DNA from: Streptomyces sp. TRM68367
Lineage (GTDB): Bacteria; Actinomycetota; Actinomycetes; Streptomycetales; Streptomycetaceae
Assembly (NCBI RefSeq): GCF_014495685.1
Contig: NZ_JACTVI010000045.1
Location: 1 to 63,713 of the forward strand
DNA: 63,713 bases
Direction of reading: 5' to 3'
Of the stretch, positions 48,940 to 57,686 are shown in pieces. Under the pieces are notes generated by a model. It was given only the letters and a program-made list of their open reading frames with translations. It did not search any database and had not been told where the DNA came from. The translations under genes and the position numbers were made by a program. Within the stretch, counting starts at the first letter, position 1. Each line of letters begins with the position of its first letter.

Positions 48940-50400
48940 TCAGGCCGGTTCCTGAAGGTCCGGCGGCGGCGTCGGCGCCCCCGGCAGGCGGACCGTGGCC
49001 ACCGTGCCGCCGCCGTCCGCGGGGCCGAGGGTGACCTGGCCGCCGGCCTGCTGGACCGTGCGGGCCACGATGGACAGGCCGAGGCCGGAGCCGGGCAGGG
49101 CGCGGGCGGAGGGGGAGCGCCAGAAGCGGTCGAAGACGTGCGGGAGTTCGTCGGCGGGGATGCCGGGGCCGTGGTCGCGGACCGTCAGCACGCCCTGGCT
49201 CAGCCGCACCTCGACCGCGCCGCCCTCGGGGCTGAACTTCACCGCGTTGTCCAGGATGTTGACCACCGCCCGTTCCAGCGCGGCCGGCTCCGCACGGACG
49301 TACCACGGCTGGACGTCCGCCGTGATCGTCAGCTCCGGGCCGCGCAGCCGGGCGCGGCGCAGTGCCGACTCGACGATGTCCTGCCAGGCGAGGATCTGCG
49401 CCTTGCCCGCGTGCTGGCCCTGCTCCGGACGTGACAGCTCCTGGAGGTCGCCGATCAGCGCGGACAGCTCGGTCATCTGCGCCTTCACCGAGGCGAGCAG
49501 CGCCTTGCGGTCCTCCGCCGGCAGCGGGCGGCCCGTCTCCTCGCTGCGGGTGAGGAGTTCGATGTTCGTGCGCAGCGAGGTGAGCGGGGTGCGCAGCTCG
49601 TGGCCCGCGTCCGCGATGAGCTGCTGCTGCAGCTCGCGGGAGCTGGCCAGGGCCGAGGTCATGGAGTTGAAGGAGCGGGACAGGCGGGCCACCTCGTCCT
49701 CGCTGTCCTCCTCCACCGGGATACGGACGTTCAGGTCCTCCGTGCGGGCCACATGTTCGACGGCCTCGGTGAGCTTGTCCACCGGGCGCAGACCGGCCCG
49801 CGCGACCGCGAGGCCGGCGGCTCCCGCGCCCAGGACCCCGATGCCGGAGACCAGAAGCAGAATGAGTGCCAGTTCGTTGAGGGTGTCCTGGGTGTTCTTC
49901 AGCGGCAGGGCGACCAGCAGGGCGGAGTTGCCGGGATCCTCGTCGCCCTCGGCTATGGCCAGCGGCAGGCGTACGACCATCACGCGCACGGCCTCGCCGT
50001 CGGTGGTGGTGCTGTTGTGGAAGTGGAACTGGTTGATGGGGCCGTCCCTGACCAGTTCCTTGTCGGCCGCGGTGACCTTGACCGCGCCCGCGGAGCCCGG
50101 GATGACGCAGAACTTCCCGTCCTCCTTGAGCACCTGGACGTAGCTGTTGCGGAAGAAGGGGCTGGGGCTCTGCTGCACGGACTCGGTGCAGCTCTGGACC
50201 GCGTTGACGACATCGCTGTACTGGGGCTTGCTCGCCGCCTTCTGCAGGTCCTCGTTCATCTGGGCGTACAGCTTGCCCTGCACGATGAACCAGCACGTCA
50301 CCGACACCGCCGCCACCGCGAACGCCACCGCCGCCGCAACCAGCAGCGACAGCCGGGCCCGGATCGGCAGCGCGCGGAACCGGCGTATGACTCTGCTCAC
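48940..50400 (-). CDS. cssS: Sensor histidine kinase (secretion-stress type)
   Basis: A 486-residue membrane kinase: first helix at about residues 15-38, an extracytoplasmic sensor with two Cys (VQSCTESVQQ; GKFCVIPG), second helix near 185-210, HAMP, then the H-box LIADAGHELRTPLTSLRTNI, N-box VVNILDNAVKF and G-boxes VRDHGPGIP and GSGLGLSI. It starts at GTG 50400 overlapping the regulator stop (GTGA). Orthologues (SCO4155 as I recall) sense secretion stress and induce HtrA-type proteases; an HtrA-like gene lies nearby. Confidence 0.9.
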   Translation of the reverse strand: MSRVIRRFRALPIRARLSLLVAAAVAFAVAAVSVTCWFIVQGKLYAQMNEDLQKAASKPQYSDVVNAVQSCTESVQQSPSPFFRNSYVQVLKEDGKFCVIPGSAGAVKVTAADKELVRDGPINQFHFHNSTTTDGEAVRVMVVRLPLAIAEGDEDPGNSALLVALPLKNTQDTLNELALILLLVSGIGVLGAGAAGLAVARAGLRPVDKLTEAVEHVARTEDLNVRIPVEEDSEDEVARLSRSFNSMTSALASSRELQQQLIADAGHELRTPLTSLRTNIELLTRSEETGRPLPAEDRKALLASVKAQMTELSALIGDLQELSRPEQGQHAGKAQILAWQDIVESALRRARLRGPELTITADVQPWYVRAEPAALERAVVNILDNAVKFSPEGGAVEVRLSQGVLTVRDHGPGIPADELPHVFDRFWRSPSARALPGSGLGLSIVARTVQQAGGQVTLGPADGGGTVATVRLPGAPTPPPDLQEPA

Positions 50401-51131
50401 TCCGCGCCGCCCTGCCGCAACACGTACCCGACGCCGCGCACGGTGTGCACGAGGCGCGGCTCGCCGCCCGCCTCGGTCTTGCGGCGCAGGTACATGACGT
50501 ACACGTCGAGGGAGTTGGAGCTGGGCTCGAAGTCGAAGCCCCACACCGCCTTCAGGATCTGCTCGCGGGTGAGGACCTGGCGCGGGTGCGCCATGAACAT
50601 CTCCAGCAGGGTGAACTCGGTGCGGGTCAGCTCCACGTGCCGGGACCCGCGCGTGACCTCGCGGGTCGCGAGGTCCATGCGCAGGTCGGCGAAGGTCAGC
50701 ACGTCGTTGTCCTCGGTCGCGCCCGGTACGGAGGCCGCGTAGGAGCTGCGGCGCAGCAGGGCGCGGATCCGGGCGAACAGCTCGTCCAGCTCGAACGGCT
50801 TGACCAGGTAGTCGTCGGCCCCGGCGTCCAGGCCGGTGACCCGGTCGCCGACCGTGTCCCGGGCCGTCAGCATCAGGATCGGGGTGGTGTCGCCGGCGCC
50901 GCGGATCCGGCGGGCGGCGGTCAGGCCGTCCATGCGGGGCATCTGGATGTCGAGGACGACCAGGTCGGGCTGGTACGCCGTCGCCTTGTCCAGCGCGTCC
51001 GCGCCGTCGACGGCGACCTCGGTGTCGTATCCCTCGAAGGCGAGGCTGCGCTGGAGTGCTTCGCGTACCGCCGGCTCGTCGTCGACGATCAGGATGCGCT
51101 GGGTGTCACGGTCGCCTTCGGCGGGGCTCAT
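50397..51131 (-). CDS. cssR: OmpR-family response regulator (secretion-stress type)
   Basis: A 244-residue regulator. The receiver domain has the acidic pair in ILIVDDEP, the phospho-acceptor Asp in PDLVVLDIQMPRMDG, a Thr in ILMLTA and Lys in YLVKPF. The winged-helix output domain includes HVELTRTEFTLLEMFMAHPR and VDVYVMYLRRKTE-like DVYVMYLRRKTEAGG. It forms an operon with the kinase through a GTGA overlap. Presumed targets include the protease gene at 51668-52654, which lies upstream in the same direction. Confidence 0.92.
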   Translation of the reverse strand: MSPAEGDRDTQRILIVDDEPAVREALQRSLAFEGYDTEVAVDGADALDKATAYQPDLVVLDIQMPRMDGLTAARRIRGAGDTTPILMLTARDTVGDRVTGLDAGADDYLVKPFELDELFARIRALLRRSSYAASVPGATEDNDVLTFADLRMDLATREVTRGSRHVELTRTEFTLLEMFMAHPRQVLTREQILKAVWGFDFEPSSNSLDVYVMYLRRKTEAGGEPRLVHTVRGVGYVLRQGGAE

Positions 51132-51258
51132 GGGCGTCGGTTCCTCGGCTGCGGTACGCGGTGCTGACGGATTCAGCCTCGCACGATTCCCTGTGGGGGC
51201 GGAAAGGATCAGTGGCGGGTGGTTGCCGGGTGCGGGGGGACTGCGTCGGCTGGGCTGT

Positions 51259-51450
51259 GTTTGCCGGGTTGCCCGGCGTTGGCGCTGGCCGGGGGTGGGT
51301 GCGCTTGCCCGCGCTGGCGGGGTGCCTCCCTCACGCTCGAACGAGCTCGCGCGGGGGCACCCCCATCGCCCACCCGTGCCGCCCTGGGGGTCCCTCCCAG
51401 GCCCTCAAGACACCGGGGGAGGCACGACTGCCCGCCGCCATGTCGGCTGT
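51259..51450 (+). repeat. Interspersed GC-rich repeat, copy C (full, with hairpin modules)
   Basis: Contains TTTGCCGGGTTGCCCGGCG, GGCCGGGGGTGGGT, GCTTGCCCGCGC, the hairpin GGTGCCTCCCTCACGCTCGA with AACGAGCTCGCGCGGGGGCA then CC, CCCACCCGTGCCGCCC, a second palindromic block and CACGACTGCCCGC. The region 51132-51456 holds no gene. Confidence 0.8.
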
Positions 51451-51456
51451 GGCGGC

Positions 51457-51633
51457 TCAGCTCCGTGCGGCCGTGCGGCGGCGGCGCGCTGCGCGGCGGG
51501 CCGGGCGTGTGGCCGTGGGGGCGACCTCCGGGGCCCGGGGTGCCGGGGTGTGCAGCTCGGCGGCGACCGTGAGGGCGAGGGTGAGGGTGGCCGGGCCGGT
51601 GCCGGTTGCCGGGTGCGGGATCTGCTTGATCAT
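51457..51633 (-). CDS. Small Arg-rich protein downstream of the HtrA-like protease
   Basis: ATG 51633 with GGGGAG seven bases upstream opens 58 codons (MIKQIPHPATGTGPATLTLA to RRAARRRRTAARS). The first half is neutral and Thr/Ala-rich; the C-terminal 20 residues carry eleven Arg, giving a very basic tail. It begins 34 bp after the protease stop in the same direction and may be co-transcribed. Family unknown; the good ribosome site is the main support, and the composition could also reflect GC-driven openness. Confidence 0.45.
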   Translation of the reverse strand: MIKQIPHPATGTGPATLTLALTVAAELHTPAPRAPEVAPTATRPARRAARRRRTAARS

Positions 51634-51667
51634 GTCGTACTCCCCAGGGTTGTCCGCCGTGGCGGGG

Positions 51668-52654
51668 TCAGTCGGTGGAACCGGCCCGCAGCTTGGCGAG
51701 GTCGGCCTTGACGGTGTTGACCGGGATGGCGAAGCCGAGACCGGCGCTGCCCGGGTCGGACGACGAACCGGTCGGGTACATCGCGGAGTTGATGCCGATG
51801 ATGTTGCCGTTCATGTCGATCAGCGCGCCGCCGGAGTTGCCCGGGTTGAGCGACGCGTCGGTCTGGATCGCCTTGTACGTCGTCGTGTTGGAGCCGGTGT
51901 CGCCGTTGAACTGACGGCCGCCGAACTCGAACGGCCAGTTGCCGTCCGGCTGCTGCTGCTGCTCGTCGGTGGGCACTGTGACCTCACGGTTCAGCGCCGA
52001 GACGATACCGCTGGTGACCGTGCCGGACAGGCCCTCCGGGGAGCCGATCGCCACGACCTCGTCGCCGACCCGGACGCCGTCGGAGTTGCCGAGCGTCGCG
52101 GGCTTGAGGCCGGCCGCGTTCTTCAGCTTGATCAGCGCCAGGTCCTTCTTGCTGTCGGTGCCGACGACCTCGGCGGAGTACTTCTTCCCGTCGCTCATCG
52201 TCACCTCGATCTGCGAGGCGCCGGAGATGACGTGGTTGTTGGTGACGATCTCGCCGTCGCTGGTGATGACCACGCCGGAGCCGGTGGAGGAACCGGCGTT
52301 GGAGTCGGCGTTGATCTCGACGATGCTCGGGCTGACCGCCTTGGCGACCCCGGAGACCGTGCCCTTCTGGCCGGCCGGGACGACATCGGTGCTGGTGGAG
52401 CTGGCGGCGACGGTGGTGTCGTTGCCGGTCAGCTCCTGGATGCCGTACGCGGTGCCGCCACCGACGGCCGCGGCGACGATCGCCACGGCGGCCAGCAGGG
52501 CGGCGGGGCCGCGCCTGCGCTTCTTCGGCGGGATCGCGGGACCGTACGCCGGCGGGGGCGGCCACTCGGGGTTCACCGGGGTCGCGGAGGACTGCTCACC
52601 CTGGTAAGGGTTCTCGTACTCACCATTGCGGTGGAAGCTCTCGGTCATGTTCAT
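51668..52654 (-). CDS. HtrA/DegP-like membrane-anchored serine protease lacking PDZ
   Basis: A 328-residue protein: a proline-rich cytoplasmic tail, a membrane helix (GPAALLAAVAIVAAAVGGG, about residues 49-67) and an exported trypsin-like domain. The triad is His in IVTNNHVISG, Asp in KKDLALIKL and Ser in NPGNSGGALID. It ends just after the protease domain (TVKADLAKLRAGSTD), where HtrA proteins normally have a PDZ domain. It is probably an envelope quality-control protease controlled by the adjacent two-component system. Start ATG 52654, or 52648 two codons later. Confidence 0.9.
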   Translation of the reverse strand: MNMTESFHRNGEYENPYQGEQSSATPVNPEWPPPPAYGPAIPPKKRRRGPAALLAAVAIVAAAVGGGTAYGIQELTGNDTTVAASSTSTDVVPAGQKGTVSGVAKAVSPSIVEINADSNAGSSTGSGVVITSDGEIVTNNHVISGASQIEVTMSDGKKYSAEVVGTDSKKDLALIKLKNAAGLKPATLGNSDGVRVGDEVVAIGSPEGLSGTVTSGIVSALNREVTVPTDEQQQQPDGNWPFEFGGRQFNGDTGSNTTTYKAIQTDASLNPGNSGGALIDMNGNIIGINSAMYPTGSSSDPGSAGLGFAIPVNTVKADLAKLRAGSTD

Positions 52655-52770
52655 GAGCTTCGCGCTCGACCATGAGAGCTCCCTGAGTGCTCACTGAGAA
52701 GCCCGACAGAACCTCGTATGCCCGATATAAAGGGCTCCCTCGGCGGTTGGCAGGGGCTCTCAGAGAAACC

Positions 52771-53793
52771 TCATGCGCAGCCGCACGACCGCCGGACCAC
52801 CAGCCGCGACGGGAACACCTTCAGCCGCTCGCGGCGCGAGCCCGCGACCCGCAGCCCGTCGTCCAGGACCAGGTCCACCGCGGCGCGTGCCATGGCCGAA
52901 CGGTCGGAGGCGACCGTCGTCAGGGGCGGGTCGGCCAGCGCCGCCTCCTTGATGTCGTCGAAGCCGGCCACCGCCAGCTCGCCTGGGACGTCGATGCGCA
53001 GCTCGCGCGCCGCGCGCAGCAGGCCGATCGCCTGGTCGTCGGTGGAACAGAAGATCGCGGGCGGGCGGTTCGGCCCGGAGAGGATCCGCAGGGCGGCCTC
53101 GTAGGCGTCGTAGCGGTTGTAGAGGGCCTCGAAGAGCCGGCCATCCGTGGAGATCCCGGCCTCGGCCATCGCCTGCCGCCAGCCCATGACGTGGTCGGAG
53201 ACCGGGTCGCCGACCGCGGGGGTTTCCGCGACGCCGCCCATGCAGGCGACGTACTCGTGGCCGTGCTCCAGCAGGTGGCGTACGGCGAGCTGGGCGCCGC
53301 CGAGGTCGTCGGTGACCACGGAGACCTCGTCGATGGCCTCCGGCCGCTCGTGCAGCAGCACGACCCGCGCGTCCCAGGCCTCGATCTCGGCGGCGGCGAG
53401 GTCGTTGAGCGCGTGGCTGGCCAGGATCAGCCCGGAGACCCGCATCCCGAGGAAGGCCCGCAGGTAGTGGACCTCGCGCTCGCCGACGTAGTCGCTGTTG
53501 CCGACCAGCACCATCTTTCCGCGCTCGGCCGCGGCCCATTCGACCGCGTGCGCCATCTCCCCGAAGAAGGGCTGGCGGGCGTCCGGCACGATCAGGCCAA
53601 TGAGGTCGGTGCGCCGCGAGGCCATCGCCTGGGCGACCCGGTCGGGCCGGTAGCCCAGCTCCTTGATCGCGGCGAGGACGCGCTCGCGCGTGGCCGGGGC
53701 GACCGGCCGGGGTCCGTTGTTGATGACATAGCTGACGACGGCGGTGGATGTCCCCGCCAGCCGCGCCACGTCATCCCGAGTCACCTTGGCCAC
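52771..53793 (-). CDS. LacI family transcriptional regulator
   Basis: A 340-residue repressor with the LacI helix-turn-helix and hinge (VTRDDVARLAGTSTAVVSYV, then INNGPRPVAPATRERVLAAI) and a periplasmic-binding-like ligand domain (DLIGLIVPDARQPFFGEMAH; AIFCSTDDQAIGLLRAAREL). Ligand unknown, commonly a sugar. It ends in a Cys-containing RRSCGCA tail. It is monocistronic between the HtrA-like gene and glnR; its targets are not evident here. Confidence 0.93.
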   Translation of the reverse strand: MAKVTRDDVARLAGTSTAVVSYVINNGPRPVAPATRERVLAAIKELGYRPDRVAQAMASRRTDLIGLIVPDARQPFFGEMAHAVEWAAAERGKMVLVGNSDYVGEREVHYLRAFLGMRVSGLILASHALNDLAAAEIEAWDARVVLLHERPEAIDEVSVVTDDLGGAQLAVRHLLEHGHEYVACMGGVAETPAVGDPVSDHVMGWRQAMAEAGISTDGRLFEALYNRYDAYEAALRILSGPNRPPAIFCSTDDQAIGLLRAARELRIDVPGELAVAGFDDIKEAALADPPLTTVASDRSAMARAAVDLVLDDGLRVAGSRRERLKVFPSRLVVRRSCGCA

Positions 53794-53909
53794 GCGCGAA
53801 GTCTACGCGGATATACCAGGTCCGGGCAGGCCGGAAGAGGTCCCCGGCGGGTGCGGACCGTCACCCGGACGGCCCGCACGTGTCCCGCCGCGCCCCTGCG
53901 GGGCTCCGC

Positions 53910-54689
53910 TCACGCCTCGGCACGCACCTCGGTGCCCGCCGGGGCGCTGGTCTCGTCCGCATCCTCCGCCTTTGCCCGCTCGGCCTTGGCCTTGGCCTCC
54001 TCGGCGGCGCGGTCCACCTTCTCCGGCGTAACGAATCGATAACCGACGTTCCGGACGGTGCCGATCAGCGACTCGTGCTCGGGGCCGAGCTTCGCGCGCA
54101 GACGACGTACGTGCACGTCGACGGTGCGGGTGCCGCCGAAGTAGTCGTAGCCCCAGACCTCCTGGAGCAGCTGTGCGCGCGTGAAGACGCGGCCGGGGTG
54201 CTGGGCGAGGTACTTCAGAAGCTCGAACTCCTTGAAGGTGAGGTCCAGGACCCGGCCCTTGAGCTTGGCGCTGTACGTCGCCTCGTCCACCGACAGGTCG
54301 CCGTTGCGGATCTCCATCGGGGAGTCGTCGTTGACGATCTGCTGCCGGCCCATGGCGAGCCGCAGCCGCGCCTCGACCTCCGCGGGGCCCGCGGTGTCGA
54401 GGAGCACGTCGTCGATGCCCCAGTCGGCGGTGACGGCGGCGAGGCCGCCCTCGGTCACGACCAGGACGAGCGGGCAGCCGGGGCCCGTGGAGCGCAGTAG
54501 CTGGCACAGGCTGCGCACCTGCGGCAGGTCGCGCCGGCCGTCGACGAGGATGACGTCGGCGCCGGGGGTGTCGACGAGGGCGGGTCCCTCCGCCGGAGCC
54601 ACGCGCACGTTGTGCAGCAGCAGGCCGAGCGCGGGGAGCACCTCCGTCGACGGCTGGAGGGCGTTGGTCAGGAGCAGCAGAGAACTCAT
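53910..54689 (-). CDS. glnR: Orphan OmpR-family regulator of nitrogen metabolism
   Basis: A 259-residue GlnR: an atypical receiver domain (DVILVDGRRDLPQVRSLCQL, without the full acidic pocket) and an OmpR-type winged helix (LDLTFKEFELLKYLAQHPGR, RAQLLQEVWGYDYFGGTRTV, LIGTVRNVGYRFV). The C-terminus has a long charged tail (AEEAKAKAERAKAEDADE). GlnR activates or represses glutamine synthetase, ammonium transport and nitrogen assimilation genes without a cognate kinase. No kinase gene adjoins. Confidence 0.93.
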   Translation of the reverse strand: MSSLLLLTNALQPSTEVLPALGLLLHNVRVAPAEGPALVDTPGADVILVDGRRDLPQVRSLCQLLRSTGPGCPLVLVVTEGGLAAVTADWGIDDVLLDTAGPAEVEARLRLAMGRQQIVNDDSPMEIRNGDLSVDEATYSAKLKGRVLDLTFKEFELLKYLAQHPGRVFTRAQLLQEVWGYDYFGGTRTVDVHVRRLRAKLGPEHESLIGTVRNVGYRFVTPEKVDRAAEEAKAKAERAKAEDADETSAPAGTEVRAEA

Positions 54690-54853
54690 ACGTCTGGTTC
54701 CTCCTCGGTCCCTGCGAGGACGTTTGCGGTCTGCTCTGCGATCCCGGGGCCCCGTACACCTGCGGTTTCCCGCCTCGTATACAACGCTTCCGAAAGCACA
54801 AAAGGACCCGGGGGCTACGCTGCCCGAGTCCTCTGCCCAGCAGAATAGCCGAC

Positions 54854-55705
54854 ATGAGCAGCGGTCCGGCAGGTCATGTGGCGCGATCCACCGTTCGTCC
54901 GCATCCCGAGACGATCACATACACACCTTTGCGGACGTTCCTGCACACGGCTGACGGCGTGCGCATCGATTCCGTATACGACCCCGGGGCGGTCGTATAC
55001 GACGGCTCTGCGCCACCTTCCGGCCATGTGGCGTTCGTGATCGCACACGGCTTCACGGGCGACGTGGACCGGCCGCACGTGCGGCGGGTGGTGACGTCCT
55101 TCCGGCGTCACGGGGCCGTTGTCACCTTCTCGTTTAGGGGCCACGGGGCATCCGGCGGGCGCTCGACCGTCGGGGACCGGGAGGTGCTGGACCTGAGGGC
55201 GGCGGTGGCGTGGGCGAGCGAGCTGGGGCACGCGCGCGTGGTGACGGTCGGGTTCTCCATGGGTGGGTCGGTGGTGCTGCGGCACGCGGCGCTGTACGGG
55301 CGGGAGCACGAGGGGCGCACGGATGCAGTGGTCTGCGTCAGTGCGCCGGCCCGGTGGTACTACCGGGGTACGGCGCCCATGCGGCGGCTGCACTGGCTGG
55401 TGACGCGGCCCGCGGGGCGCCTGGTGGGCCGCTACGGATTCCGCACGCGGATCCATCACCGGGAGTGGGATCCGGTGCCGCTTTCGCCGGTGGAGGCGGT
55501 GCCGAGGATCGCGCCGACGCCGCTGCTGATCGTGCACGGCGAGCTGGACGGCTACTTTCCCGTGGACCACCCCCGCATGCTCGCCGAGGCCGCCGGTGAC
55601 CACGGCGAACTGTGGCTGGAGCCCGGCATGGGCCATGCCGAGCACGCGGCCGACGACGCGTTGCTGCGGCGGATCGGGGACTGGGCTGTCGGTTCGGCGG
55701 GCTAG
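54854..55705 (+). CDS. Alpha/beta hydrolase
   Basis: A 283-residue serine hydrolase. The oxyanion strand FVIAHGFTGD, nucleophile elbow GFSMGGS, acid in HGELDGYFP and His in GMGHAEHA mark the catalytic triad. It has no signal peptide, so it is cytoplasmic; the substrate is unknown (ester, lipid or thioester are possible). Divergent from glnR and 38 bp ahead of the MoaD-like gene in the same direction, so likely co-transcribed with it. Confidence 0.9.
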   Translation: MSSGPAGHVARSTVRPHPETITYTPLRTFLHTADGVRIDSVYDPGAVVYDGSAPPSGHVAFVIAHGFTGDVDRPHVRRVVTSFRRHGAVVTFSFRGHGASGGRSTVGDREVLDLRAAVAWASELGHARVVTVGFSMGGSVVLRHAALYGREHEGRTDAVVCVSAPARWYYRGTAPMRRLHWLVTRPAGRLVGRYGFRTRIHHREWDPVPLSPVEAVPRIAPTPLLIVHGELDGYFPVDHPRMLAEAAGDHGELWLEPGMGHAEHAADDALLRRIGDWAVGSAG

Positions 55706-55743
55706 CCTGAACGGTGTTCACCGCCGATCGACAGAGGAACCAG

Positions 55744-55998
55744 ATGGCAAAGGTCACGGTGCGCTACTGGGCCGCCGCGAAGGCAGCGGCCGGGATCGCC
55801 GAGGAGCCGTTCGACGCGGCCACGCTCGCCGAGGCGCTCGACGCCGTGCGGGAGCGACACCCCGGCGAACTCGTGCGTGTCATGCGGCGATGCTCGTTCC
55901 TCGTCGACGGTGACCCCGCGGGCACCCGCGGACATGAGACGGTACGGCTGGCCGACGGCGGCACGGTCGAGGTGCTCCCGCCGTTCGCAGGAGGGTGA
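55744..55998 (+). CDS. MoaD/ThiS-type sulfur carrier protein
   Basis: An 84-residue ubiquitin-fold protein ending in the diagnostic PPFAGG; the terminal GG is activated as a thiocarboxylate for sulfur transfer. VTVRYWAAAKAAAGI and VEVLPPFAGG match the first and last strands of MoaD. It would supply sulfur for molybdopterin or a related cofactor with a MoeB-like enzyme encoded elsewhere. GAGGAA precedes ATG 55744; only three bases separate it from the next gene. Confidence 0.88.
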   Translation: MAKVTVRYWAAAKAAAGIAEEPFDAATLAEALDAVRERHPGELVRVMRRCSFLVDGDPAGTRGHETVRLADGGTVEVLPPFAGG

Positions 55999-56001
55999 GC
56001 G

Positions 56002-57123
56002 ATGACCGACCAGCCGTATCAAGGGTCGCCGTACGAGGGGTACGACCCGTACCAGCAGCAGGGGCAGGCGCAGGCGTGGCCCGCGCGGCAGCAGCCGTAC
56101 GTCCATGAGGACGCGCAGCAGTACACGCAGCAGTGGCAGGGGCAGACCTGGGAGACGCAGCCGCGGCCGCCGGTGTCCGCGGCGGAGACGGCGTATCCGC
56201 CGCAGCAAGAGCAAGGGCCCGTGCAGGGACAGGGGTTCGGGGGCCCTCCGGCGGCTTACGGTGCGGCTCCGGTGGGGGCCGGTGCTTCCGCGGGCGTACG
56301 TCGGGAGCCGGCCGTGGGGAGCCCTCCGGGCGAACCGGCGTACGGCCCGGCCACCGTCGGCGGGAACCAGCGCGTCACCGACGCGCAGCGGGCCCGGGCC
56401 GAGGGGCGCTCGCCGATCATCGAGCCGGGGATGCAGCCGGCGGCGCTGACGGCACTGCTCGGGCTGCTGCTCGCGGGCGCGGCGGCGGTCGGTACGTATG
56501 CGTTGCTGGTGCCGTTGGTGGTGCTTCAGGGCGTGACGGCGGCGGGCTGGTTCCGGCTGAACGGGATGTGGCCGGCGCGGCAGGGCATCGCGCTGGGGTT
56601 CGCGGGGGCGGTGGTCGCGGACGTGGCGCTGCTGGCGTCCGACCGGTCGCCGGCGGCGATTCTGGGGACGCTCGGGGTGTGGGTGCTGTTGGCGCTGGTG
56701 TTCCAGCTGCGGTCGCATGCCGATCCGGACGAGCGCATGTACGGGCTGATGGCGACGGTTGCGGCGGCGGCGCTGGCGATTGTCGCGGCGGGGTATCTGG
56801 CGGCATCGGCGGATGCGGTGACGGTGGGCGGGGTGGCGGTGGCGGTGGCGGTTCTGGCGCGGGCGGTGCCGTTGCCTACGGCGTTGTCGCTGGTGGTGTC
56901 GTTGCTTGCGGGAGCGGGTGCCGGTTACGCGGCCGGTGCTGTGACCGGTGTGGATGCCCAGGGTGCCCTGCTGGGGGCGGGTGCGGCGCTGTGCGCGCTG
57001 ATCGGTCACCGGGCCGCCAGTTACGACTACCCGTCCCGTTTCGTGCACTTCACGGCCGGGGTGGCTCTGCCACTGGCTGCGGCGGCGCCGGCGGTGTATG
57101 TGCTGGGGCGGGCGCTGGGGTGA
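56002..57123 (+). CDS. Integral membrane protein with Gln/Pro-rich N-terminus
   Basis: A 373-residue protein with two parts. Residues 1-145 are disordered, rich in Gln, Pro, Tyr and Gly (YEGYDPYQQQGQAQAWPARQ). Residues 148-373 form about nine membrane helices. No transporter signature is visible. It follows the MoaD-like gene by three bases, so translation is coupled. The orthologue is a conserved Streptomyces membrane protein of unknown function. Confidence 0.8.
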   Translation: MTDQPYQGSPYEGYDPYQQQGQAQAWPARQQPYVHEDAQQYTQQWQGQTWETQPRPPVSAAETAYPPQQEQGPVQGQGFGGPPAAYGAAPVGAGASAGVRREPAVGSPPGEPAYGPATVGGNQRVTDAQRARAEGRSPIIEPGMQPAALTALLGLLLAGAAAVGTYALLVPLVVLQGVTAAGWFRLNGMWPARQGIALGFAGAVVADVALLASDRSPAAILGTLGVWVLLALVFQLRSHADPDERMYGLMATVAAAALAIVAAGYLAASADAVTVGGVAVAVAVLARAVPLPTALSLVVSLLAGAGAGYAAGAVTGVDAQGALLGAGAALCALIGHRAASYDYPSRFVHFTAGVALPLAAAAPAVYVLGRALG

Positions 57124-57147
57124 GCGCGCCGGGAGGGTGGGTGGTCC

Positions 57148-57205
57148 GGCGTTTTTGAGGTTGCCCGGTGTTGGGGCCGGCCGGGGTGGGTCTGGCTTGC
57201 CCCGC
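57148..57205 (+). repeat. Partial copy D of the interspersed repeat
   Basis: TTGCCCGGTGTTGGGGCCGG, CCGGGGTGGGT and GGCTTGCCCCGCGC follow the first third of copies A and C in the same order. The copy lies directly after the membrane protein gene. Confidence 0.6.
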
Positions 57206-57208
57206 GCC

Positions 57209-57589
57209 TCAGGAATCGAAGCGGCGGCGGGCTTGTTCGATGTGGCCCAGGTACTGGTGGGTCCAGCCGCACATGCCGTCGACCGTGGCTCGGAGGGCCT
57301 GGCCCGGTTCGGTGAGGGTGTACTCCACGCGCGGGGGCACGGTGGGGTGCACGGTGCGTTCGACCAGGCCGTAGCGCTCCAGCATGCGCAGGTTCTGGGT
57401 GAGCATCTTGTGGCTGATGCCCTCGACCTCGTTCCGCAACTCGCTGAAGCGCAGGGTGCGTTCACCCAGTGCCTCGATGATCAGGAACGCCCACTTGTTG
57501 GCCACGTCCGAGAAGATCTCCCGCGCCAGAGAGTCCGCGCGCCTCAGGTCCGCCTCGTCGGCCGAGCCCGTGTACTGCTTGGTCACCAT
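57209..57589 (-). CDS. HxlR family transcriptional regulator
   Basis: A 126-residue winged-helix regulator of the HxlR/MarR-like type: SDVANKWAFLIIEALGERTL, RFSELRNEVEGISHKMLTQN, LRMLERYGLVERTVHPTVPP, RVEYTLTEPG. HxlR proteins sense aldehydes or redox stress through a conserved N-terminal Cys. No Cys occurs at that position here, so it may sense something else. It is divergent from the RidA-like gene, the likely target. Confidence 0.92.
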   Translation of the reverse strand: MVTKQYTGSADEADLRRADSLAREIFSDVANKWAFLIIEALGERTLRFSELRNEVEGISHKMLTQNLRMLERYGLVERTVHPTVPPRVEYTLTEPGQALRATVDGMCGWTHQYLGHIEQARRRFDS

Positions 57590-57686
57590 CAGGTTCCCCA
57601 GTCACCGAAAAGTGCGTTCTTCCAGGTCAGCATTCACTCTCCTATGGTTTCCGGGTAACTGCAAGAGACCGAGGAGTGTCCCCAGC

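Noticed and set aside
52760..53539. Second minus-strand frame inside the LacI gene
   Set aside because: Arg/Gly/Ala-only composition and full overlap with the clear LacI coding frame.
54806..54834. GGACCCGGG / CCCGAGTCC hairpin as a terminator
   Set aside because: It lies between the divergent glnR and hydrolase starts where no transcript should end; one stem mismatch. It could be an operator, but there is no support.
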